Shown here piece after piece: positions 45,793 through 52,998 of a stretch of 64,000 nucleotides of DNA. A program made the translations under genes and the position numbers. Origin of the DNA: Bacteroides cutis (GTDB lineage: Bacteria; Bacteroidota; Bacteroidia; Bacteroidales; Bacteroidaceae); NCBI RefSeq assembly GCF_900241005.1, contig NZ_OEST01000004.1:310001-374000 (forward strand). The letters are read 5' to 3'. A model generated the notes under the pieces. The model saw only the letters and a program-made list of their open reading frames with translations. It was not told where the DNA came from and did no database searches. Position 1 is the stretch's first letter, and the number at the start of each line of letters is the position of its first letter.

Positions 45793-45824
45793 GTTGATTT
45801 CATTTTTTTACTAGAGTCTGTTCG

Positions 45825-45851
45825 CAAAGATACTGAATTTGCCTATCTTTG
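45825..45851. promoter_or_regulatory. Overlapping divergent promoters (menA and metallophosphoesterase)
   Basis: CAAAGATA at 45825-45832 (TATCTTTG on the minus strand) and TATCTTTG at 45844-45851 form an exact inverted repeat spaced by 11 bp. Each box lies inside the upstream half of the other promoter. Confidence 0.5.
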
Positions 45852-45883
45852 TCTACGGCTATGATAAAGAATTAATATATCAG

Positions 45884-46765
45884 ATGAAGAAGTTTTTATA
45901 TTTGTCTCTGTTGGCTGCATGGCTTTTGTCTTCCTGCCAGTCTACCCGTAACTTCACTTCACCACTTCCCGGTGAGTATTCCGTAAAAATATCGGCATCT
46001 TCTGCGTCCGGTTATAAGAATGTGAAGCGTGTCAAGGAATATGAATTTTCCCATCGCGATGTTCCTGCAGCTTTTGATGGTTGTCGTTTGGTATTTGTTT
46101 CCGACTTGCATTACCGGAGTTTGTTGAAAGAAAAAGGACTGAAAGATGTTACCCGCTTACTCAATGATTTGCATGCCGATGCCCTGCTCATTGGTGGCGA
46201 TTTACATGAAGGATGCGAGTATGTACCTGCTGCTATTGCTGCATTGGGTGCAATAAAAACATCTTTGGGCACATATGCCGTTTTAGGCAATAATGATTAT
46301 GAAGCTTGCTATGAGGATATTGTGAAAGAAATGGAGCGTCAGAATATTCATTTGCTGGAGCATAAAGTCGATACGTTGAAGCGGGATAGTGCGAAGATTT
46401 TAATAGCCGGTATACGTGATCCGTTTAATCTTGAACAGAATGGCCAGTCGCCTACACTCTCTCTGTCCCCTGATGATTTTGTCATTCTGCTGACACATAC
46501 TCCCGATTATGCGGAAGAGGTTTCCATTACCAACACAGATCTGGTACTTGCCGGACATACGCATGGAGGGCAAGTTACATTATTCGGTCTATATGCCCCT
46601 ATTATTCCTTCCCGTTATGGACAACGTTTCCTTACGGGACTGAAATATAATTCAAAAGGTACACCGATTATTATTACCAACGGTATTGGTACTTCCAATA
46701 AAAATATTCGTTTGTTTGCACCAAGCGAGGTGGTGGTGATTACACTGAAAAGATTAGATGAATAG
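45884..46765 (+). CDS. Exported metallophosphoesterase (YkuE-like lipoprotein)
   Basis: This 293-residue protein starts at MKKFLYLSLLAAWLLSSC, a lipoprotein signal with Cys18. The 15 codons upstream overlap the promoter and are not used. Calcineurin-like motifs appear in order: LVFVSDLHYRS (Asp, His), LLIGGDLHEG (Asp), AVLGNNDYEA (Asn, Asp), ILLTHTPDYAEE (His) and VLAGHTHGGQVTLFG (His, His). The Gly-His-Thr-His-Gly-Gly ending is typical of the YkuE/YaeI group, which hydrolyses phosphodiesters including UDP-diacylglucosamine-like lipids. A terminator hairpin follows. Confidence 0.88.
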   Translation: MKKFLYLSLLAAWLLSSCQSTRNFTSPLPGEYSVKISASSASGYKNVKRVKEYEFSHRDVPAAFDGCRLVFVSDLHYRSLLKEKGLKDVTRLLNDLHADALLIGGDLHEGCEYVPAAIAALGAIKTSLGTYAVLGNNDYEACYEDIVKEMERQNIHLLEHKVDTLKRDSAKILIAGIRDPFNLEQNGQSPTLSLSPDDFVILLTHTPDYAEEVSITNTDLVLAGHTHGGQVTLFGLYAPIIPSRYGQRFLTGLKYNSKGTPIIITNGIGTSNKNIRLFAPSEVVVITLKRLDE

Positions 46766-46825
46766 TATCATTATCTGGATAAATGAACCGAAATTTGTCA
46801 AGAGCAGATTTATGTAAGATTAACG

Positions 46826-46855
46826 AACGGAAAATTCAAACTTTCCGTTTTTGTT
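46826..46855 (+). terminator. Terminator after the YkuE-like gene
   Basis: AACGGAAA (46826-46833) pairs over 8 bp with TTTCCGTT (46842-46849), followed by TTTTGTTT. Confidence 0.65.
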
Positions 46856-47087
46856 TCCGTAGCATCCGGTTTGCCTGCTCTAAACGTACTATCTGCTAAT
46901 GTTGAACATTACATCCGTAACCATGTACTTTAGCTCCCTAAACATCAAGGTTAATCGACGGATCTTCAGGCATTTTTATCGCAAACTACGGGTGTTTTGC
47001 CTATTTAATGTGGCATTTGGGAAGTAAAACTGCGTCGTTTGCCCTGCAAATGTGCGTCATTCCAAACAGACAGGAACAGGGAGAAAA
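46856..47087. other. Intergenic stretch without recognisable gene
   Basis: Within the 481-bp gap (46766-47246), I find no coding frame with a start and typical composition, no tRNA and no known RNA motif between the two terminators. It has more G and C than the flanking intergenic DNA, with words such as GCGTCGTTTGCC and ATCGCAAACTACGGG that hint at a decayed element. Bases 47121-47246 are AT-rich and hold only the 3' side of the lipoprotein operon. Confidence 0.5.
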
Positions 47088-47120
47088 CAAAAACGGAGAA
47101 GCAATGCTCCTCCGTTTTTG
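47088..47120. terminator. Bidirectional terminator of the DUF4493 operon
   Basis: CAAAAACGGAG (47088-47098) pairs over 11 bp with CTCCGTTTTTG (47110-47120), with a small inner AGCA/TGCT stem. T-runs lie inside both arms, so it works in either direction. It is 127 bp downstream of the last operon gene. Confidence 0.75.
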
Positions 47121-47246
47121 CTAATTTAAAATTGAAGTATCTATAAATTCAGGATACAAATATACTGTATTGGAAAGGCGATGTCAAATATATAGTGGTT
47201 TTTCTTTAAAATATTTTGTAATCCTGCATTTTAATGTGGGAAATTG

Positions 47247-48041
47247 TTAAGCGTAAGGATTTACATCAAAATCATTATTTTCTTCAGTGACCGATGAGTC
47301 TACTTGTACTCCCAATTCTATCTTACCGGTTTGAGTAGCCTTAATGGTTAACTTTATCCATTTCTGGGGTTCAAGAGAGTTTATTTCTCCCTCTTTCTCC
47401 ACCGTTTTTCCATTGTAAGTACCTTTAACGACATAAATAAGCTTATTACTTGCGCCTTCCAATATATTGAAATATGCCGATTGAGTATCAAAAGTTGCAT
47501 TCTCTTTAAATTCTAAACTACGGCTTTGCTTGCCTTCCCGGTAAATAGTTACACTATAAGGATTTTCTGGGTCTTTACCAAAAATGTTCTTGAATGTTTC
47601 ATCGTATAGCACATTCACTTTTGCATTTTGCATTTTACATACAATATTTACATCTGTTGTCTGTGAAACAACGACATTAACGTCTTGGACTCCGTAATAG
47701 CGGGCTTTCCCCCAACGGTTATTAGCCGTCTCTGCATCATCACTTATACAGCTTTCTGCTATAATGGTATAGGTGCCTTCTATAAATCGTAGAGGAGTTG
47801 ATTTAATGAGTCCATAAGTTTTTTTATTCAGATTAATAATATCCCCACTTTTAATTGTTATCAGATAGGAATCATCTGCTTCCGGATATATCGTTTCTGT
47901 ACGGGTCGTAGCTACAGATATTTCAGGGTTAGTACCTATGTTGAGATTAATGTATCCATACTCTGTGAATGCAGGAACATCATTATTGCTGCATGCCGCT
48001 AAAAGAATGGATAGTACGATGAAGGATAAATATTTTTTCAT
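47247..48041 (-). CDS. DUF4493-like surface lipoprotein (last gene of the operon)
   Basis: This 264-residue protein starts at MKKYLSFIVLSILLAAC (lipobox Cys17, then SNNDVPA). The DUF4493-like domain follows: GYINLNIGTNPEISVATTRTE, an early beta segment with a Thr-Arg cleavage-like site, then PLRFIEGTYTIIAESC and ETANNRWGKARYYG, and VNVVVSQTTDVNIVCKMQNAKVNVLYDETFKN. This layout (an FxxGxYTI strand, then a TxVxVxCxxxNxxVxVxYxExF strand) recurs in three other lipoproteins of the operon. It has no PCMD domain. It is probably anchored on the outer face of the outer membrane. Function unknown. Confidence 0.8.
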   Translation of the reverse strand: MKKYLSFIVLSILLAACSNNDVPAFTEYGYINLNIGTNPEISVATTRTETIYPEADDSYLITIKSGDIINLNKKTYGLIKSTPLRFIEGTYTIIAESCISDDAETANNRWGKARYYGVQDVNVVVSQTTDVNIVCKMQNAKVNVLYDETFKNIFGKDPENPYSVTIYREGKQSRSLEFKENATFDTQSAYFNILEGASNKLIYVVKGTYNGKTVEKEGEINSLEPQKWIKLTIKATQTGKIELGVQVDSSVTEENNDFDVNPYA

Positions 48042-48060
48042 TGTTATATGATTGTATGGG

Positions 48061-49701
48061 TTATTCATAAATAAGTTCAACTTCGTCTATAAATAGTTGA
48101 CTACCTATAAACATGGGCATTACTCCATTTTTATCACTATGGTACTTGGAAACACTAGTATTGGTTCCTGATTCAAATATTATTTCATAATGTGTTGCTT
48201 GAGTTCTAAAATCATCATATACTATTTTCAACTTACTTTTCTCTTTCTGATATTCTGTATAATAGGATGGGGATGTCAATTCGGCTTTTCCTATTAATGT
48301 ATTTCCATTGTATATATTTATTTTAAGAACTGGTTTATCGTTTTCCGTTGGAATATATTTATAATAGAAAGCTAATATACTAGGTCTTGAAGTACAACTA
48401 ACTTTATCAGTGTAGAGACGTCCTATGGCACTATATTTAGGATTGTCTGGGGCGTTTAGTGATACTCCGGTAATTCCGTATCCGCTTGTCATTATTCTAG
48501 CACAATTATTAGATTTGGAATCGGTGTCAGGACGTGTCCCAGAGCGTGAACTCCAACTGTAGATATATCCATAATTTTTAGGACATTTAGTTTCATTGTT
48601 AGTTCTCCAAGGACTATTATTAGAATTATTATTTGAATAAAATTCATAAATAGCTCCACACCCATTCTTTCCCCAAGAATCTCCTCCCCAATTATCATTG
48701 TCTTTTCCTGTGATAATTGAATACTCATCCAAATTTCCATTAGGAATATTAATAATATTCTCTGTTGTAATTTCTATTGAATTGGTTGTAATTTCTTCAC
48801 TTAATTGTGCCCTTACTTTATATTTGGTATTTGGGGAAAGATTTGTAAATATGATATCTCCTTTATTTTCGTAATCTTTAATTTTTTCGGCTGAACTCCA
48901 GTCTGAAGAAGTTGCTAACATTAGTTCATAAGTTATACCTTGAGGTGTATCTATTTTGTTTCCCTTCTCATCTGTTGCTATAGCAGGAGTTATATAAAGT
49001 CGTTTAGCCCATGCTCCTGCCTGTTGATTTGGCAATGTCAATGTCGGTAACGTCAAATTACAATTAATATTATATATCTTTTGTGCCATAGCATCCAATT
49101 CAGTAATTGTTTTTTTGATTTCAATTCCTGCTTTGTTTTTTCCTTCCAGCGTTAATGTATATTTCCCGGGCAATACATATAAAGATTGTCCGTTTGTGAC
49201 TTCTTCTCTTTGTTCTCCGTATGAAACATAGAATTTAGGTACACCGGTAAAGTGATCAATAATATCTGTGGGTATATTGGGGGTTATAATGGCATTTGCC
49301 ATAGTTGCGATAATGGTTCCTAATTTAGTTGTTTCTCCCTCACGGATAGAAAAGGTTGCTGTTCCTTCAAAATAAGGACTGTTTCCCATTTGTTGCTTAT
49401 TTCCGTAGTAAGCACGGAGAGTGTAAGTAGCGACAAAAAGATCGACTCCGTTAGCGTAATGATCCATGTGTCCACTTTCAATCACAAAGTTATCAGGATC
49501 AATGATTTCAATTATCATATCATTGATACTTGGTGTAGGAATAGAATATGCACGGGTTGTTGCCTCTATTTCTATGTCTACGCCTCCTAAAACCACTCTT
49601 CCTTTTCCCTTACCTATGATAGAAGAGGAGTCGTCTGTCTGACAAGCAGTGAGTGCTGCCAGTACAACGAGAATAGTCAAGATATAACGTGAAACTTTCA
49701 T
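48061..49701 (-). CDS. DUF4493-like lipoprotein with divergent C-terminal PCMD-like domain
   Basis: This 546-residue protein starts at MKVSRYILTILVVLAALTAC (Cys20, then QTDDSSS). An N-terminal DUF4493-like domain (GKGRVVLGGVDIEIEATTRA, FVATYTLRAYYGNKQQMGNSPYFEGTATFSI) is followed by a fibronectin III-like part (IIFTNLSPNTKYKVRAQLSE). The C-terminal domain starts IPNGNLDEYSI and ends FIDEVELIYE, the start and end pattern of PCMD in the two operon neighbours, but the middle is quite different and rich in Asn, Ser and Tyr. The AT content is visibly higher than in neighbours. Its start is four bases after the upstream stop. Surface glycan binding is a guess. Confidence 0.75.
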   Translation of the reverse strand: MKVSRYILTILVVLAALTACQTDDSSSIIGKGKGRVVLGGVDIEIEATTRAYSIPTPSINDMIIEIIDPDNFVIESGHMDHYANGVDLFVATYTLRAYYGNKQQMGNSPYFEGTATFSIREGETTKLGTIIATMANAIITPNIPTDIIDHFTGVPKFYVSYGEQREEVTNGQSLYVLPGKYTLTLEGKNKAGIEIKKTITELDAMAQKIYNINCNLTLPTLTLPNQQAGAWAKRLYITPAIATDEKGNKIDTPQGITYELMLATSSDWSSAEKIKDYENKGDIIFTNLSPNTKYKVRAQLSEEITTNSIEITTENIINIPNGNLDEYSIITGKDNDNWGGDSWGKNGCGAIYEFYSNNNSNNSPWRTNNETKCPKNYGYIYSWSSRSGTRPDTDSKSNNCARIMTSGYGITGVSLNAPDNPKYSAIGRLYTDKVSCTSRPSILAFYYKYIPTENDKPVLKINIYNGNTLIGKAELTSPSYYTEYQKEKSKLKIVYDDFRTQATHYEIIFESGTNTSVSKYHSDKNGVMPMFIGSQLFIDEVELIYE

Positions 49702-49705
49702 ACTT

Positions 49706-51334
49706 CTAATAATCATATTCCAAACTAAATTCATCTATTATTAATGTAGCTCCTGCTGCTCCCGTGAAATAATCACCATATTTACTGGCTGAACATACCA
49801 CAATAAGGTAGGTAGGGATACGGCTGGTTGAATTATATTTTAAATTTAACTCTAACGGAGTATAGCTGCTGACCGTTGTACCACTGTTGAACTCTGCATA
49901 AGCGATGACATGCGGATCATTTTTGTCAAACAATTTACGGTCTCTGGGATTAGTCCTGATTTCTACCGGATTTTCCCAATCACCCAATGCTATGTATACC
50001 GAACATGTATCCGGTTTATTTTGATAAGGAAGAAAACGGTTATAGTCGGCGGTATTCGATTTTGACGGCAGATAAGTGATGGGGGCCGTGGTATATTTGT
50101 AATAACCTTTAAGCTTAGTGGGACGAGCCGTAAATTCTTTGCCAAAACCTAAAATACCGTTTGTACCGTCTGTACGTATGTATTCACCGATAAATAAGTT
50201 TCCGGCAGCAAACTTTCCTACACTGCCTAAGCCTACGAATTTAGAACTTAATTGTGCTGCTTGCCCACCCATTGGCGCGCCACTCCATGTATCGCTTGTA
50301 GGTATGGTAATGCTTTCTCCCAAAGTGGTAGCACCATCATTCCCGCTATCCCAGATTTGTGTACCGCTTTCTGTCCAAGGATTCCATACTTTACCCGTCT
50401 TATGCCATTCATCGAATGACCCGTTAGGCAATTCGATTGCTGTACCGGTAGTAAATTCCACTTCCTCACCTTTGTCTTCACCGGAGTAGGCTCGGCATGT
50501 ATAGGCGGTATTTGCTTTCAGATGTGGAACACATGCCGTGAAACTACCGCCATTGGCGGTAATATACGAGATGTCTACTTTTTGCCATTCATCAGCATCT
50601 TTCTCTTTCAGCTCGAAACCGTTATCTGCGTTTTCTTGTCCCTCGCCGTAGAGCCACGCTACATTTACCCAACCATCTGCCGACTTGGTGACTACATTAG
50701 TCTCTACCTGGAATACATAGAGTGTCCATTCTTCCATTACGATGAAATCACGGAAGTTTACCACTACATTGGCTTTGGCATAGTTGCCATGTTGCTCCCA
50801 TTCCAGATAGGGAATGCCACTACTCATGTTGACAGTGGAACCGGTAGGACCTAATTTTAGATCGGTCAGTTTGATTGTTTTCAAATTACCTTTAGTACTG
50901 ATATTGACCGAGGCAAAATGTTCTGTCTCATTGAAGACTGCGGTACCTACCTGATTTTCTACGGTAAAGCGACGTTCTATGGTTTGATTGGCTTTCAAAG
51001 TCCATTGATAATCCTGATATAGTGAAAGCGTCATCGGATAAGGATTGCTAAGGTCTATAATTGTATCGTTGGGCAGGCTACAACGTCCTCCTTCTGTTAC
51101 CGTAATACTCTTGACGTGTACTTTTTTCATGTTTACGGTATCTTCCAGATTAACGGTTACTGTCCGATCATCATTTGAAATGACGGCACTTCCTATTTGT
51201 CCGTCCACTTCGGTCGCAGTGACAAACAGTTTGATGTACGGATAGGGCACATCATTCTCGATACAAGCGCTAAACAGAGCAGCCATAATCAAGAAACATC
51301 CTAAACGGACTTGCATATACACTTTTTTATCCAT
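49706..51334 (-). CDS. PCMD-domain surface lipoprotein with Ig-like N-terminal part
   Basis: This 542-residue protein has a lipobox at FSAC (Cys24), followed by IENDVPY. Residues 30-220 look like two Ig-like modules (IKLFVTATEVDGQIGSAVIS, DYQWTLKANQTIERRFTVENQ). A short fibronectin III-like piece ends VPHLKANTAYTCRAYSG. The PCMD (putative carbohydrate metabolism domain) region begins ELPNGSFDEWHK and contains FAAGNLFIGEYIRTDG, TARPTKLKGYYKY, YIALGDWENP and CSASKYGDYFTGAAGATLIIDEF. It shares these motifs with the protein at 52999. It has no DUF4493 domain. Confidence 0.8.
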   Translation of the reverse strand: MDKKVYMQVRLGCFLIMAALFSACIENDVPYPYIKLFVTATEVDGQIGSAVISNDDRTVTVNLEDTVNMKKVHVKSITVTEGGRCSLPNDTIIDLSNPYPMTLSLYQDYQWTLKANQTIERRFTVENQVGTAVFNETEHFASVNISTKGNLKTIKLTDLKLGPTGSTVNMSSGIPYLEWEQHGNYAKANVVVNFRDFIVMEEWTLYVFQVETNVVTKSADGWVNVAWLYGEGQENADNGFELKEKDADEWQKVDISYITANGGSFTACVPHLKANTAYTCRAYSGEDKGEEVEFTTGTAIELPNGSFDEWHKTGKVWNPWTESGTQIWDSGNDGATTLGESITIPTSDTWSGAPMGGQAAQLSSKFVGLGSVGKFAAGNLFIGEYIRTDGTNGILGFGKEFTARPTKLKGYYKYTTAPITYLPSKSNTADYNRFLPYQNKPDTCSVYIALGDWENPVEIRTNPRDRKLFDKNDPHVIAYAEFNSGTTVSSYTPLELNLKYNSTSRIPTYLIVVCSASKYGDYFTGAAGATLIIDEFSLEYDY

Positions 51335-51343
51335 ACTTTTATA

Positions 51344-52249
51344 TTATAAACAAAGGGTGATACCTATATTGATATTGAACAAATTGATTTTGAAATTGGC
51401 ACCGCTGTTACGACGCTTACCGGTTTCTCCCAAATTGTTCTTTTGTGTTTCGCTGTTATACTTAAAACCAATTACTCCGAAAGACATTTCTGCCGATACG
51501 TTTTGCATAATAAATACGGCAATTCCCGGATTGATACCTATATGAAGTTCATACAAGGTTGTTTCGGTACTTTTGAATGCGTTTTCGGCTTCCGTAGCAT
51601 CTGTTTCTCCATTTTCTTTGCCACGGGAGAAGCGAGTACTACCTGTATTGAATGAAAGAGTAGTTTCATTGAACAAACCGAAACGTCTGCCGGCATCTAA
51701 TCCTACATAAGAACGATGAAACAGACCGATACTATAAGTATCTTCCGTATAACGTATGTCTTTCAGGGAGAAATCAAGATCATCCATGTTCAGAGCCAAG
51801 TTGTCCAGCTGGGCAATAGTATGGTTATAACCTAATTTAGCACCGATAACGATGTTGTTTCGTAAGGCATAACCAATGAAAGGTTTAACCGAAACTGTAC
51901 GGGCATGACAATCAAAGTCTTTCAGTAAAGAGAACAACAAACGACTGTCTTCGCTATCAAAGTCAACGTAAGATGCCGTTGCACCGCCGATCCATTTACC
52001 TTTCGGAATGAAGCGATAATTGATAATACCACGGTCGTAACGTCCAATGGCTTTGGTGCGAATCATGTCTTCCGGTTTTGTTGTCACTTTGGGAGCTTGT
52101 ACATAAACTGTATCATGTATAAGTATTGTTTCGCGGATAAGCGAATCGCGTCCGTCTTTGCTGCGGAGTGTATCGCTCAATTGACTCTGTGCGAAACCGA
52201 TACTTGTCATGCAGCAGAATATATATGTTAATATCGTTCGTATCTTCAT
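51344..52249 (-). CDS. Predicted outer-membrane beta-barrel protein (first of two paralogues, longer)
   Basis: This 301-residue exported protein has a signal peptide ending near SIGFAQ. A charged loop (SQLSDTLRSKDGRDS) and a Thr/Val-rich part follow. From about residue 75 it is made of alternating short amphipathic beta strands: YRFIPKGKWIGGATASYVDF, VSVKPFIGYALRNNIVIGAKLGYNHT, GLFHRSYVGLDAGRRFGLF, and NFKINLFNINIGITLCL at the end. About 8-10 strands are expected. It resembles the protein encoded at 52255 in order and motifs (FxPKGxWIxG, the YAxRN strand, the terminal NFxINLF). I know no named family. It lies in the middle of the lipoprotein operon. Confidence 0.75.
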   Translation of the reverse strand: MKIRTILTYIFCCMTSIGFAQSQLSDTLRSKDGRDSLIRETILIHDTVYVQAPKVTTKPEDMIRTKAIGRYDRGIINYRFIPKGKWIGGATASYVDFDSEDSRLLFSLLKDFDCHARTVSVKPFIGYALRNNIVIGAKLGYNHTIAQLDNLALNMDDLDFSLKDIRYTEDTYSIGLFHRSYVGLDAGRRFGLFNETTLSFNTGSTRFSRGKENGETDATEAENAFKSTETTLYELHIGINPGIAVFIMQNVSAEMSFGVIGFKYNSETQKNNLGETGKRRNSGANFKINLFNINIGITLCL

Positions 52250-52254
52250 CTTTA

Positions 52255-52986
52255 TTACAAATAAAAAGCGATGCCTAAGCCTATGGAAAATAGGTTAATG
52301 CGAAAATTCGCAGAGTTTAAAGAACGTTCGCCCACATAAACCTGGTTAGTCGTTTGCCGGGTTTTGCTGAAGTCAAATCCCAAAACACCTACACTGACCT
52401 CTACCGCTGTATAGTTATTGATGAAAGCAACCATTCCCGGTGCTACCCCTATATTGATGTCTGTAGAGGTAGCAAAGGTTCCTGTAACATCTTCGCCGGA
52501 ACCACTGACTACTTTGGACTGGCTACCACCCATCTGCATCTGTATGTCGCAGTATAATCCGAAACGTTTGCTGTTTCCCAGGCTGATGTAACTACGCATC
52601 ATTGCCATGGCGGCGTACGAATGTTTCAGTTGATACATGTCATCCAGGTCGAATTGGTTATCTTCGTCCACATTGATGCTTACTCCACTCAGCTTGGTCA
52701 GTGTGCGCCCATAGCTGAAGCGGCCTCCGGCTGCCAGATTATCCTTAAACGCATAACAGAGCATCGGACTTACCTTGAAGGTATACCCGTCTGAATTGAT
52801 ACCTTCTATAATGAGAAAATTATAATTACTCTCATTGTGTTCCGAATAGGAGATAGAATTTCCTACAATCCATTGTCCTTTGGGAACAAAAGTTTTCAAC
52901 TCGATAGCTCGTTTAAATTCTTGCGCTTGTACTTTTATTAAAGAAAGCACTGACAGCAAAATACATATGTATATAATTTTTTTCAC
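52255..52986 (-). CDS. Predicted outer-membrane beta-barrel protein (second paralogue, shorter)
   Basis: This 243-residue exported protein has a signal peptide ending near KVQAQ. Then come amphipathic strands in the same order as in the paralogue encoded at 51344: TFVPKGQWIVGNSISYSEH, FKVSPMLCYAFKDNLAAGGRFSYGRT, MMRSYISLGNSKRFGLYCD, GMVAFINNYTAVEVSVGVLG and NFRINLFSIGLGIAFYL. It lacks the charged N-terminal insertion of its paralogue. The two genes are five bases apart, as expected from tandem duplication. They could form outer-membrane pores or anchors for the surface lipoproteins encoded around them. Confidence 0.75.
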   Translation of the reverse strand: MKKIIYICILLSVLSLIKVQAQEFKRAIELKTFVPKGQWIVGNSISYSEHNESNYNFLIIEGINSDGYTFKVSPMLCYAFKDNLAAGGRFSYGRTLTKLSGVSINVDEDNQFDLDDMYQLKHSYAAMAMMRSYISLGNSKRFGLYCDIQMQMGGSQSKVVSGSGEDVTGTFATSTDINIGVAPGMVAFINNYTAVEVSVGVLGFDFSKTRQTTNQVYVGERSLNSANFRINLFSIGLGIAFYL

Positions 52987-52998
52987 GCGAATATCCGG

